This document shows positions 52,496 to 64,000 of a stretch of DNA of 64,000 nucleotides, piece by piece (within the stretch, counting starts at the first letter, position 1; each line of letters starts with the position of its first letter). The position numbers were made by a program, and so were the translations under genes. The DNA is from Zantedeschia hybrid cultivar (Eukaryota > Streptophyta > Magnoliopsida > Alismatales > Araceae). The notes under the pieces are model-generated. The model was given only the letters and a program-made list of their open reading frames with translations. It had not been told where the DNA came from and ran no database searches. The stretch is from NCBI GenBank assembly GCA_030544215.1, contig JARZZO010000011.1:8356001-8420000 (forward strand), read 5' to 3'.

Positions 52496-53984
52496 TTAAG
52501 TGTTGAATGAATTACTCCTAATCGTTAATTCGAGAACTGAGTCGTGTGACTCGTGTCCCTAATTGTCGTCCTCTTTCCTTACGGTTAATACAAAATTACT
52601 CTTGACCTGTTGAAGAAACGGGCAAGTAGAGAAGATGATCTCGACCGTTGGATGAAACTTTGATCTGACAGTGAGGTGAACACCACGAGATCTGTTCAGA
52701 ATGATTGATTCGGGAGCTCGACTTCGTGGAGGATAGACCAGCTTTTGCATCCATCCACAAAGATCAGGAAGCCTGTAAGTTAAGTCAAGAAATATGATCA
52801 TATGCTATGATCCAAAAGGATATGTTCGCGTTTCGTAAAATTTCTTAAGAAAATATTTTTCTCACTAACTTTGTAAGTTTCGGATAAAGGTTATTTGAGA
52901 AAATAATTTTTATATTCTCAGAATATTTTTTTTTTTCACAGAGTTTACTTCCTCACCTCTCCTAGAAAAATGTTTTCCATGGTTATTTTTCAGAAAAAAA
53001 TTGTTTCTTGTGATTCTCTATTTTTTGAAAAAATATTTTCTTTACTTAGAATATATGGGAGTGCATTTGAGATTAGTTAAAATTGTATTATATCTATTTC
53101 AACTTATTTCTAAAAACTAACAGATGAAATGTTTGCGCATATCGTTATTCGGTACTTATAAAGCATAGATAGACCCGAGGTGCTCAAGGATAAGGACAAT
53201 GGTACGGATGTCAAGGGATAACCCGATAGTGTAAGCTAAGGCATAACTAGTATTCCTTCCCCGATCGAAGAGTATCTCTTCACCAAAGTGTCATTTCAAT
53301 TTTTTGTTTGATAAAAGATGATGAGCTAGCATAAATACTCTTTTTAACAAGAGGATCGAATATCAGATGCTTTTTCTTTTATTTTGAAAGAGACCTCAAA
53401 TAAAAATTATTGGATTATTCTGTCCTCTAACAAAATATTTGACTTTTTAAATATTTTAATTACTAAACAATATTTTAACAAAGATAGCTGGATAACCTCC
53501 TATCTACCCACTCATTGCGTTACCAAACGGGGGTTTAAAGGATATATACCCTTGACAGATCGACTATTTAAGCGGGCAATAGTAATGAATCAAGCTCCTC
53601 TAAGTGCAAATGAGGATGTGGCTAGCTAAGTTCAGAAAGGAGAAGTTTTCAAAACAACCCCTCATTCTCCATAAAGGGTTTTCTTGAAAACTTCTATCTC
53701 CTCCTTTACTTTTAGAGTGCAGATGGTCTAGGTCTTTCTTTGGAAAGAACTCGGCCAGTAAAGAAATGGGGAGGGAGGCAGATTTTGCAATCACTGGACG
53801 CATAGGTGGAGTAGTTTTTCCTATTATTCAGCCTCCCTTCTCTCTTCTGTATCGACCGAGTCTCTTCCAAAAGAAGACGTAGACGATCTGCGTTCTTACA
53901 CTTATCCAATCCCATTCTCACCTGCACCTACTGGAGCACAACTCAATAGTAATGCACTATTACTCTGCCTAGCTTCCCAAGGCC
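52496..53984. other. Upstream region of EF-hand gene 3
   Basis: Contains a dispersed-repeat fragment at 53380-53545 (AGAGACC-CAAATAAAAATTATTGGATTA-TCTGTCCT, ACAATATTTTAACA, AACCTCC-ATC-ACCC) that recurs at 58745-58900, and a foldback at 53595-53735. No gene is seen. Confidence 0.45.
53595..53735. repeat. Foldback element of the 8395 family
   Basis: GGAGAAGTTTTCAAAACAACCC pairs with GGGTTTTCTTGAAAACTTCTATCTCC; outer arms CTCTAAGTGCA and TAGAGTGCAGATGG. No ORF. Confidence 0.5.
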
Positions 53985-53992
53985 TATAAATA
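53985..53992 (+). promoter_or_regulatory. TATA box of EF-hand gene 3
   Basis: TATAAATA in GGCCTATAAATACCCCGCTC, about 110 bases before the ATG, giving a leader of roughly 75-80 bases. The sequence and spacing are conserved with gene 2. Confidence 0.65.
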
Positions 53993-54094
53993 CCCCGCTC
54001 ATAACTCTGATCTCTGGCACTCAGGAGCTGCTAACATACCAAGCTTCCCTAGCTATTTCTCTGTCTTGTAGGTATCCTTCCCTGAGCAACCACC

Positions 54095-54364
54095 ATGATC
54101 TACGGACCTGTGATACCGATGACTGCCGAGCAGTTTGGTGAGTGGCTCAAGTGCATCGCTGCCAAGGGTGATGGGCGACTGAGCACGGAGGACCTGCGCG
54201 AGGTGCTACGCTATCAAGGCCTCCACTTCAAGTGGTGGAAGATCTGGCGGGCCATGAAGCATGCCGACCTCGACCGAAATCGCCGCATCAATGGCGAGAA
54301 GGAGTTCCAGGAGCTCGTCGAGTACGCACGCAAGCGCTGGGGGTTCATCATCGAGAACCCGTAG
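54095..54364 (+). CDS. Two-EF-hand-like protein with both loops degenerate (cluster copy 3)
   Basis: 89 residues, single exon. ATG 54095 has A at -3 (CACCATGA) and follows a TATA box at a normal distance. The first EF loop is one residue shorter than in the paralogues: LKCIAAKGDGRLSTED against LKSAVDTNHDGQLSKEE, so the position-1 Asp and position-3 Asn are gone. The second loop DLDRNRRINGEK has Arg at 6 and Lys at 12. Neither loop looks competent to bind Ca2+, yet the frame is intact and the core KWWKIWRAMKHADLD and C-terminus RKRWGFIIENP are conserved. It may work without calcium, as a partner-binding or dominant-negative family member, or be an early pseudogene; sequence alone cannot decide. 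High GC3 like the other two copies. Confidence 0.82.
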   Translation: MIYGPVIPMTAEQFGEWLKCIAAKGDGRLSTEDLREVLRYQGLHFKWWKIWRAMKHADLDRNRRINGEKEFQELVEYARKRWGFIIENP

Positions 54365-56428
54365 CTAGTGGTCAGCCTCACAGCTGTAATGTTCTTGTCG
54401 ATCTTATGCTGACTTCCCGTGCAAATTATGTATACATATTCTCTCCGTCCGTATGTGTGAAGGACTGTAGGAAAAAGGGCCGGTTTTGTTGTTCCTACTT
54501 CGTTTCCTTCGTGTCTGGTATGTAAACAACCTGGACTTTGGAGGATGTAATGGTGCAAGTGTAGCTTAATTAACCTCTTTATACCAAAAAAAGAGAAAAA
54601 AAAAGCTGGTATCTAGCTTTTATATGTACATATTCTGTGGGAATGCAATCTTTCTTAAACTTATCTTTCCTTGGCCTTTTACAATGTTAGCTTCAGTACT
54701 TAATCCAAGAAAGATGTCCCAAGGCGTTCAGACAGTCCTCTGTTTGCATGTGTGTGTGTGTGTGTCTGTCTTTGGCTTCATCTTACAGCTACAGGTCATA
54801 ATGGAAAGATTTCGCATTAGAAGGGCAACGTTGCTGCAGCTTTTATTACTTTCACTAACGTTAATCCCGCTTCATATTTGGATATGGGAATAATAAGGTG
54901 GGGACACTAATTAAATGCTCTACTCCCTGCAGAAACGTATGTTGGCAGAGTATAATGGGCAGTCATCGAATCTTATTTCTACTTTTCCTCGAAAACAAAG
55001 TGACCCTTCGACTTTCGCCATGACTGTCTTATGATCAGGTGATTAACCTAGCGATTAACAACCTACAATTAATGAATAATTCTCCAATCCTTTACTTCTT
55101 TGTGCCATATGTCTATAATCTTACACGTACGATCCATGCCAGTGAGCGTTTCATCTTCAAAAATTATTAGTATGATATAATTTGTACCATAGAATTTTCG
55201 CAACTTCTACCAATCTCTCATCTGTCGTATGCTCTATAAGAGAAATTGTAATTACAGATCATTGTAGTTTTATTTCCTGATTACTAGGGAATATATATGT
55301 GTGTATACATGTGTGTATGTGTGTGTGAGAGAGAGAGAGAGGTGTGACATGGTTCCTTTGATCGATCGTATGAGCTTGCATGGGTGATAGATGACCTGAT
55401 CGTGTTAGGGTCCTTCCTATTTTAGTGCCAACTGCAGCCTGCAAGCGATTTCAGCACGGGGGCAATACCTATATAGTACTAAAGCGTTTTGCGCTTGCTA
55501 GATCATGCTTCCCAGTGTGATCCAATAGTTCACACAATGTTTGTGTAAGTGATATGCAGTGATAGGCGTATAAATTTTTGTTCAATGAGGTCATTCGGAC
55601 AGTGAACAAGTGAGGTCACTCTATTGAATTGAAATAAGTAGAATGGCTTAATAAATTTTACAAAATTCAATAGATAACAGGACCCCATGCACTGGTTACA
55701 TGATGATACGTAGATTCTTAGCTACTTATTGCCACAAATCTTCAAATGGAAGGAAATTGTGAGACCCTTGGATAAAGTAGATAGACTCATATGTAAGACG
55801 AACTCCGGGCCACAATAGAGTAGCATGGGCCTTCGTTTGCCACCATACACAGGCATCTCGTCTAGAGGCTGCAGCGGAAGGTTAAGTGATGGGAGAGAGG
55901 GAGGGCTACGTACATGTGCATGCATGTAAATTAAAGAAGTTTTAGACAAATGTGCAAGCTGCCCTTCAAAGAAACTAAACAAAACAGTGATGTTCTTAGA
56001 CCAACACGGACAATAGATATCCCTCACATGAGCCAAAGACCAACTGTTGACTGCTTGCAGATGATTGCTCATTATTTTCCCCTAGCTCAGAGATTCAATA
56101 AAAAAATGAAATTGCATGGATGGGACGATTTGCACATCATACATACAAAAATATTAGGAATGTGAGCTGGTATTTATTCCTTTGCCGGCTTTTGAATGCA
56201 TCCTACAAAAGCTACAGTTCACTTTTGCACTGAGCAACTGTAGGCATCACAATAAATGGAAGAAGAATCGTCAAAGAAAGACCATCTCTAGTGCCAACGC
56301 TTTTACTTTAGGGGGGAAGAATTAAAAAAAGTTGGATGCTCCGTGCCTGTGGTCACACAAACAGGATAAGTTTAACTGCCCGTGGGACTGGGAGATGCTT
56401 CCGGAAAGAATAATTTCTGGACGAGTTC
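54365..56428. other. Intergenic
   Basis: Short simple repeats: (TG)n at about 54748-54763 and 55316-55325, (GA)n at 55326-55341. A fragment at 55560-55690 belongs to the dispersed repeat seen at 3198-3400 (AATTTTTGTTCA, TTTTACAAAATTCA). ORFs at 54624-54893 and 55722-56072 have no domain and are not called. Confidence 0.4.
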
Positions 56429-56436
56429 ATCTCAAC

Positions 56437-56853
56437 TAGGGTTGGCAACAAGTCGAGTTAGATAGCTCAGGCTCGGCTCAAGTCAAAGAAGGTTGGCTCA
56501 AACTTGAGCTCGAGTTTGGTTCGAACTCTAAATCTGGGCTTGAGTTCGGCTCGTCCCATTTTTACTAGTTCGAGTTCGGTTCGGCTCGACTTCGAACCAC
56601 TCAAATCTAGACAGTCGCACAGTTACACTCATACATCATGAGATATCTACTTCCACTCGACCTAATTTAGATAATGAAAAAATATATATTAAATATATCG
56701 AGCCGGCTCACGAGCCCACGAGCCGAGCTACAGTAAACTTGAGTTCGGCTCATTAAGTCATTCGAGCATTAACCTAGACTTGAACTTGACTCATTTGAGG
56801 TTTTGAGTCGAGCCCGTGGGACTCGCGAGCGACTCGGCTCATTGCCGGCCCTA
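56437..56853. mobile_element. hAT-type MITE, 417 bp, 8 bp target duplication
   Basis: ATCTCAAC at 56429-56436 and 56854-56861 is an exact 8 bp duplication. TIRs TAGGGTTGGCAACAAGTCGAG (21 bases, split TAGGGTTGGCAAC + AAGTCGAG) and inverted TAGGGCCGGCAATGAGCCGAG. The interior is built of GAGCTCGAG, GTTCGGCTCG and AGCCGAGC phrases, as at 10975-11523. Eight-base duplications with TAGGG ends fit hAT. No ORF. Confidence 0.78.
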
Positions 56854-56861
56854 ATCTCAAC

Positions 56862-57900
56862 AGTTCAGTATTGTTTCTCATCATATTTGAGATCATACAT
56901 TTATCAGATTTATTAAATTAATCCCTTTCCATTAGATCTACTTTTTGTAATTTACTTGAAGGTACACGACAACACAGCAGCATAAATATCTCACTAATCC
57001 CCTTTGGGGCCAGGATTGTTATCATGTTGATTTTAACAGGGTTTCATTGTGAAGTTGATTGGATGGCCAAAAGAGGCCTTATTAGTGTCCCTTCCTTTCC
57101 ACAATAATTGCAAAGTAGGGGGGTTATGGGTGGCTCCCCAACTTGATCAAGAACATGGAAGAAGAAGAATATTCCAACAGATCATGCATGCATGTAACTT
57201 AAAAGAACATGCTTTTTGCCTATATATGAAACACACGTATACTTTTAATTTGGTCGACCTGCATATAGTTTTTATACAGATCTTTTGACATTTCCCTTGG
57301 AAAAGCTATCGAGTTAGGCACAAGATGATACACATATTTCTACGTTTTATATCCTTGGCTTACCTCATAACCTTTTTACTTACGTTTGTGACTCTCCAAA
57401 CAGAACTTAAGGGAATTTACTTCCCTTCATAATCTGATTTTGCCGAAGTGATCTATACCACGCATGGCCATAACGTTTGTAAGCACATGATGTTGTCCTC
57501 GGTTGGGTTCTCCACCTGAAGACTATAAAAAGTGGAAGTTATTTCTACTTTATTCTCAATGATAGATAGCCTTCCCCAAGGGCCCCTCAGCCAATAAGAG
57601 AGAATCGAATGGCCATGAGGATCTTTCCTTCCTGTGGAAGTAATCATGAATCAAACTGGAGATGTCACTAGCACTTGAAACCCATGGGAAGGCAATATCA
57701 CTAATTTCATAATTCTGTATTGGCAGGAAACAGTAAATAATAGCTCCATAATTAATGACTAAGGGTTCCTGATTTGTCAAGGAATTAGCAACAGTCCAAC
57801 CCACTACGACTTGTGGAAGAGGGTATAGTACTGGTCAGTGGAAGATATCTAGAGATTTGCATCCAATAAAGAATAAAGATATCCGAAGTTTTAAAGTGGG
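56862..57900. other. Intergenic
   Basis: Nothing I can identify. ORFs at 57049-57288, 57453-57647 and 57556-57804 lack domains. Confidence 0.35.
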
Positions 57901-57930
57901 CACTCAGAGTTCACAAGCATAATATGTATC

Positions 57931-58290
57931 TTGAACCAAAAATATGGGAGAGTTTGGTTGGAACTTTCTCTAATATTGTCAATTTGCGAGTCAGTGCAGG
58001 CCTTTTACAGTTTATTCATCTCTTGTTATTATTCGATAAATGCTGCTCAAAGAAGTGATATTTTACCTGGTTACTACATAACTTGCCCATTGATGATTTT
58101 ATTTAGCCTTTCTTGTCACTGTCAGTGCTATAATTTGAGCATTGGAAGGGCATATATGTTAAAACTCGAGACTGGTGATGGTTCAAAGTTTAATTTTTGG
58201 TATGATACTTGGGCACAATGGAGATTAATGCATCTTCGACTCACAAAGATTGCCTCTGGGACTGCCAATAAAATCCACACATATTAATTT
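57931..58290 (+). pseudogene. Fragment of a LINE reverse-transcriptase C-terminal region
   Basis: An open frame of 118 residues whose end carries LETGDGSKFNFWYDTW. A G(D/N)GS...FW.D.W motif marks the region just after the reverse transcriptase in plant L1-like LINE ORF2 proteins, before the RVT zinc-binding domain. The preceding residues show no recognisable RT palm motifs, so only a short relic is left. No target duplication or poly-A end is seen. Confidence 0.45.
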
Positions 58291-60735
58291 CTATCTTCCT
58301 AACAAACGGGCAGTGGTACTCTTTCCCCTCAAGGACCCATTTAATTATCCACATGTGGGACTTGATCAACACAGTACAAGTTCACCAGAACTGAATGGAT
58401 GAAATCAGTTGCATTCCGTCAGCTGGTTCTTTTTCCACCAAGTGTTTGGGAAATCACAAGGACTAATTTTCCTACAGTTCAATAGGACGAATTTGTCTGG
58501 TCCAACCCTACTGCGTACATGTTTTTGTTTTCCAAGGGTCGGCACTTAGACTTGAACATTGTAGTTTTATTTCTTGATGACTGTTGATTGTGTATGTTGA
58601 TCATTCTACACGGTCTTATTTAATTCTTGATGACTGTTGATTGTGCGTGTATATGTGTACACACACATCAGCCGGGAATCCAAATTCTTCTTCCTATCCT
58701 TGAAGATGTTAACAGGAGGGTGAGATATTCCACCTTTTTTTTATTGAAGGAGAGAACCCAAACAGAAATCATGGGATTACTCTGTCCTTTGACAGACTAT
58801 TCAACCTCCTGAATATTCCAATTGTCAAATAATATTTTAACATAAATGATCGTATAACCTCCCAATCCACCCCTTTATTCCATTGTCAAATGGGGACTTA
58901 AGAGTGAAGAAGCAACATTAAGGAAGAGCCAAACTCGTCTTGATACTAGCCCTCTAGAAGTTAAGGCTGCTGGGCGTCATATATTTTTCCCTTTTTCTAG
59001 GGCTTATGGTCATAAACTCACCAGATAAGATGGCTTACCTTCCAATTTGTATTTCTTCATGACTGGACTTTTTAAGTTCCAATTTGTGTTTCTTCACATT
59101 ACTAGCGACAGCAGTCCGCCCAAGCAAAGCAGCTAGTTCGATAAGAGTTGGATAAGAGGCTTGTCATTGGATGTGTATTTTTGGGGATCAAGCACAACTG
59201 CTAGGATGGTAGGAATGGCCACTTTAGATTGTGGAGCACCATTTTTACAGCATGCAGTCAGTATACCATCTATACAAAGCATTAAGTAAGGTTGTCAAAT
59301 TGCACTTCAAAGTGGAAGGTGGCAAATCTTCCATAGGGGGGACACTAATCACCACTACTCCCTGTTGGTGTTTAGTGACAACAGCTAGGTTCCTCAATCT
59401 TCTTATAGGCCTTCTAGTCCTGCTTCCCATAGACAGTACCAAACTGTTGTACCTAAAAAGTGGAGAAGGATCTGTGCAAGATCACAAGCATCAATAAAAA
59501 GAAGGAACATCAACATTGAAACCCTCAAGAATTGGGGTGGGTGGTGTTTGAGGAAGTCCTTATGTAGCTAATGTTCTTTTTATTTTTGGCCTTACCCTTA
59601 AGATGTGCCAACAAGAGGCCAGCCCAGAGACTTCATTTCTAGAATTCTGCCCAAGTCCATGACCAAAGGCACATTGGCACTTTGGCAGGTCTTTTTAAAC
59701 TGCTATCAAGCTATCTTGCTTGCTCATTTAGTGTGGTATCGGCAATGATTTACTGGTATCATCGGGCGTGATCCTCCTCATATATATCACTACTTATAAT
59801 GTGATATGTGCATTTTTGTCGCAAACTTAAAATAAGACGTTAAGTTATGATCTTTGATTAAATTAGATTAAAAATATATCATAATGACATGTGGTATAGA
59901 GAACATTATTCTCATAAAAGAACAAAATGATAAGAAGAGTTGTGAATGTCTAATTGTTAATTATGCAGTTTGTGTATAGAAAAAGATATTCATTTCTACC
60001 CATTATACGATTTCTTTGACTATATCTCGTAAGTATTAGAAGAAATAAATAAATGGCCTAGTTACCAAAGGAACTTAGAAGTTAGAACACTGCTTCCTGT
60101 TATAACTTTTTCATTCAAATCGTCAATGATCTCATCATTTAGTTGGTCAATAACTTTTCTAGGACTGCCTTAATTCTTATATTACCATCCTTCTTCTTGA
60201 TCTTGATGCAAATGTCCCTTTTTAATATGAAATTGACCACGTTTTGTTATGACACGCCTACGTTATAGAATATAATTCTGATTTTTCACTATGGTTAGCT
60301 AACTAATTTATTAACTGATGAGCCACTTGTCAAAATAATATTGATCAATGTACCTGCCCAAATAAAATCGAGACCATCCCAAAGAAGAGCACCTACAAAA
60401 GGCACCTCCACATTTTAATGGTTCCACAACACGAGCTTTGTTTGTTGATGACTTCCGCCTGTATAAGGTTGTATTTGGAGAAAAAATAAAATAAAAGAAT
60501 ATCTAAGATGAAATTTAGATGAAAACATAAAAATTTGCTCGCTAGTTTTTCATACCCAAATGAGTTTTTCGTGGTGACGATCTCTCCATAGAGATAATAT
60601 GATGTGTGGAGGCAATCTCTGAATCCCACTTCCGATTCTTCTAAATCCAAAGTTGTTAAAATAATAATAAAAAAGATCATAGGGGTCCTAAACCGAAATT
60701 AAGCGATATTATCTTGCTTGCATATCTGAGGGGAC
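58291..60735. other. Intergenic, one dispersed-repeat fragment
   Basis: 58745-58900 matches 53380-53545 (GAGAGAACCCAAACAGAAATC, ATTACTCTGTCCTTTGACA, AATATTTTAACATAAATGATC). A direct repeat TTCTTGATGACTGTTGATTGTG occurs at about 58572 and 58624, given in part. The remainder shows no gene; ORFs 59231-59497 and 60393-60680 have no domain. Confidence 0.4.
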
Positions 60736-61372
60736 GAGTAATGTTTGCTATACTGAGAATCAATCTAATAAATTGAGTCATCTTGTAATGCAAAATGATA
60801 CTAATCCACATGAACCGGTGGCACATGGTTGGGTAATTTTTTATTCACGTGCACCACACAAGTATTAAGTGCGGGTACAAAGTTCTGGGTACGACAAATA
60901 TATATATATATAGGTATGACAAATATTACGTGGACATGATAAATAACGACGAATTATTTGTCATGTTCGAAAACTATTTATCATATCCATAAATCTATAC
61001 ACATATATGTAGGGATGACAAACATTATAGACATGATAAGTACTTTGTAAACATGATAAAAATACTATTTGTCATACCCACGAAGTATTTGTCGTGCTTA
61101 CGAAATATTTGCCACGTTCAAAAAATTTTAGACAAATACGTAGAGATGATAAATATTTTTTTAGACATGAATTTGTCGTACCCATGAAGTATTTGTCATA
61201 CCCACATGTATTTATCGTACCTAGAAACTATATTCGCATTTAATGTTTGCCCGATCCATCCGAATAAAAAATTACCCAAGTCATACTATCAGTCCATATA
61301 GATCAATATCATCTTATATTACAAGATGACTCAACTTACTGTACTAATTCTCAGTACAACAAACATTACTCC
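60736..61372. mobile_element. Mutator-type MITE, copy 2 (637 bp)
   Basis: The left arm GAGTAATGTTTGCTATACTG...AATTGAGTCATCTTGTAATG and the right arm's inverse GGAGTAATGTTTGTTGTACTG...AAGTTGAGTCATCTTGTAAT (parts) are TIRs of over 60 bases. A 9 bp duplication TGAGGGGAC (60727-60735) / CGAGGGGAC (61373-61381) matches at 8 of 9. The interior has the same inverted TGACAAATATT/AATATTTGTCA field as 18894-19499. Nine-base duplications and long TIRs fit Mutator-like elements. No transposase. Confidence 0.75.
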
Positions 61373-61381
61373 CGAGGGGAC

Positions 61382-62107
61382 ATGCATAACTCGATGCGCC
61401 TCACTATAATGGAAATTCTAATCGGGATAGACCTGCCGATAGCCTGTGGTGGGAGGTGAAAACCGCCTAGTGTGCTGATTGGGCCCATCAAAAGCCCATT
61501 GACAATTGAGTTGAAATCAGCTCGGACCATAGCCCGACTTCTGGGTCTCGAATCCAGATATGAAGGCCGAACAGCTCCCACATGGACAGCTCCTACATTC
61601 TAACCTAGAATTTCAACGCATTCTGATTACCTTCGACTACAAAAAATATAGTTTGAAAAAGAGAGAGAGAGAGAGAGAGAGGTACTTAAGGTATGAGTTA
61701 GAATTCAGACCATTGAAACTTTTCTACTTAAGGGATTCAGGAGTTGTTTGTTGCAATGTGAAATTCTGTAATTCACGGTTTCAAAATCACTTGTTTTAAC
61801 AAAGTAAAATTTTGTGATTTTAAATGTGCGGACCATTTGTTTGGTTATTTGTAAAATAAAATAAGAGAATACTTTATTTTTCTTATTTTAATTTATAGTG
61901 GGTCACTCGTACAAATCAAATTAGAAAATTGGGCTGCCAAATGGGTAGGTAAGGCCTAGATAGAATCTTATTCTATCATTCTAAACATCCGAAAACACCA
62001 AAAAATATAATAATTATTTTAAATTATTTTTACGTCGAAAAAAATAATCCTTAGAGAGTTTACGCTCTACACTCTCCTAAGGGTCAATAACATTTCCTTT
62101 GGACACA
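61382..62107. other. Intergenic
   Basis: (GA)n at about 61661-61681. No gene supported. Confidence 0.4.
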
Positions 62108-62460
62108 GTTAGAGATGTAAATTGGACAGGTTAGGCTGGGTTATGTGATAATTTGGATCTAATTTAAATTCAAATAGTCCAACTCAATTTTTAGTTCAGT
62201 CCAAATTTAACTCAAATTCAACTCCAATTCAATAGTGAGTGGGTTGGGTTGAGTTGGATTGAATTGAATGTCCTATTTATAAATGATTTGTTAGAAGTAC
62301 TATACTTTTTATATGAATTATTGTAAAAATCAATAAATTAAATCTAACCCAACTTAAATTTAATTAATGTCAATCTAAATTTAATTCAACTCAATTTATA
62401 TAACTTAGATCAACCTAATTTTCTTTAATTATCGATTAAATTGAGCTGACCATCCTTCAG
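62108..62460. mobile_element. hAT-type MITE, TAGGGRTGTMAAT family, right end lost
   Basis: Begins TTAGAGATGTAAATTGGACAGG (in part) and follows 14816-15170 through GTGATAATTT, AATGGTGAGTGGGTTGGGTT-like and AAATGATTTGTTAGAAGTA phrases to about 62455. The right terminus is missing or too decayed to see. Confidence 0.5.
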
Positions 62461-64000
62461 CCGTTACCACTTTTCGGTCGCAACAGTCTGTACAATTAGA
62501 CCAGCTGAATGTCTTCACTCATTTCATTCTCTTCAATTTAAGTGGATTTTGATGCCGTGTAAAATATCACAATTTATTGGCTTTAGAAATCAATGGTCAA
62601 TTCATCCTTAGATAATTTACGATGGTTTTAAATCAAGAATGAAATAAAAAAGTTAATTCAATTTAACTGCGATTTAGATTGGATTTGATTTAGTCTTTAA
62701 TCTAATAATCCGTCAAATTCTGATTAAGCCGCTCAACTTAAAGTCGTTTAGTTTTAAAAATAAATTAAAAAGAAGAGGTCAACAGTCAACATCAAGCAGC
62801 GCCTGCTTTTTCGATCAAAGTTCTGGACGGGTAGGCCGGTTTGGGACGGCGACCCGCCCACCCGCCCGCGTACTTACTGCTCATTAAGTGCGATGACACC
62901 GACCCCACCTCATCACTGACGTCATCCAGTTAAAGGACAAGGCTAGAGATGTTGATGGATATGGTTTGGTTTAATTTAATTTTAGATCAATTTAAATATA
63001 TATATATAACTAATTAAATTTGGTTAACATTTTTAAATCAAAATAAATTAAATAAAAAATCTTCAGTTTGGTTCAGTTTATAATTCGGTTTGGGCTTTTA
63101 ATAGTGTTTAATCTTTTTAAAATCAGAATCAAATGTTTTTTATTTTAAAATTGTAAATATAATGTTAAAATTCTTTGATCTAATTTACTTAGTTTGAATA
63201 AATTTTCTAAACTAATATTGCTATATGCAAATCTTTTTAAGAATGAGTATATATAATGCTTAATAACCTAATCACAAAAACTGCATAGCGAATAAGAGTA
63301 CTACTTGCTGCCTCACATAGAGTATGCCCAAAAAATCAGGAAATTTCGTTTTTAATTTTTTATGGTAGGCTCCACTGTGTTCTTCAACAATTTGATCTTC
63401 TATTAGAAGGCTTAAAAAATAAAAAATCAACTTCTAATTTATTGAGCTCAGCCCGTTAAAAACTTTTTTTATGAGACTTGATTTTTTTTATTTTCTAAAA
63501 TATTATGACCTATCTGATTGGAGATCAGTGCCGACAAACACGTAGGGCATAGTGAAACCGGCCACAAAAAAAACTTCAAAAAAAATTACTTTTTAAGCCG
63601 TACCCATCGTACATGCAATGCAGCAAATACTATTCAACGATTAGGATTAGAGATACATCAAATTCATATCAAATCCGTCCCATTTGTACCCCTAAGTAAA
63701 ATCAGCTATCTTAGATGCTCTTGATTTATACCCAACCAACAGATTAAACTATTCTTCTGACCTTACTATAAAAGTAATATTTGAACGCCCATCATTACTG
63801 TAAGTTCTTATACATAAGCTTGTGATTGATCATTATTATTCTGTTAACGAGAATACCTCGCTTGCAATTAGAATACATCTAGAATGTTGCTCTGGAATAG
63901 ATAAGAAATTATCGAGTGTGCTTTTTTCCGTCCAATGTCAGAAAAAGGTAGGGATATCTTCACAATGAGTAATACTTGCTCCGCATGATGTGCAACCTAA
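62461..64000. other. AT-rich intergenic to the window end
   Basis: A segment at 62950-63130 (CTAGAGATGTTGATGGATATGG, GGTTTGGTTTAATTT) may be another decayed member of the TAGGGRTGT family. ORF 63518-63724 has no domain. Nothing else is visible. Confidence 0.35.

Noticed and set aside
54624..54893. 89-residue ORF with a hydrophobic end downstream of EF-hand gene 3
   Set aside because: It includes a TG microsatellite and shows no conserved domain, promoter or paralogue.
57931..58290. Host gene of 118 residues
   Set aside because: The only recognisable part is a GDGSKFNFWYDTW-type motif typical of LINE ORF2, so it is treated as LINE debris.
1..64000. tRNA, rRNA or other structural RNA genes
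   Set aside because: No cloverleaf-capable pair of A and B boxes with an anticodon arm was found outside the SINE heads, and no rRNA-like sequence was recognised.

Overview
The window looks like nuclear DNA of a flowering plant, probably a monocot. The three small genes have GC-rich coding sequence with strongly GC-biased third positions, and they sit in AT-rich non-coding DNA packed with Ty3/gypsy (Tat-lineage), Ty1/copia-like, LINE, SINE, hAT, Mutator and PIF/Harbinger-type sequences. Species cannot be decided from the sequence alone. All homology statements come from aligning the window against itself by eye; no database was searched.

Genes. Only three ordinary host genes can be supported, all on the + strand and all single-exon: small two-EF-hand calcium-binding proteins at 1998-2285, 41679-41954 and 54095-54364. 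They are paralogues and share the core WRAM plus a basic C-terminus RxWGxII. A fourth member appears to have been lost near 16.21-16.25 kb, where the 3' flank of the 41.7 kb gene is present without the gene.

Layout. 0-5 kb: a MITE end, EF-hand gene 1, then a nest of retropositions (LINE derivative, SINE, and an 891 bp retroposed cDNA with a perfect 21 bp target duplication). 5-12 kb: AT-rich DNA, several MITEs and a segment repeated at 11.6-12.9 kb. 12.9-19.6 kb and 20.4-44.2 kb: two roughly collinear copies of one ancestral segment, the second inflated about 3.5-fold by insertions and still carrying EF-hand gene 2. 23.2-25.4 kb: a copia-like LTR with primer-binding site and a long CT microsatellite. 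26535-37505: a complete 10971 bp Tat-lineage gypsy element with 1143 bp LTRs, CCAAA target duplication, a gag-pol frame broken by one amber codon, a 20-copy 71 bp array and a truncated antisense ORF with its own TATA. 45512-50789: a 5278 bp pol-less relative with TATAG target duplication, a decayed gag, an 18-copy ~75 bp array and a Harbinger-type MITE in only one LTR. 51-64 kb: MITEs, EF-hand gene 3, LINE debris and otherwise featureless AT-rich DNA.

How it fits together. Local duplication multiplied an EF-hand gene with its flanks, and transposons then diverged the copies. Because the copies lie in one window, several insertions can be compared directly with their empty paralogous sites.
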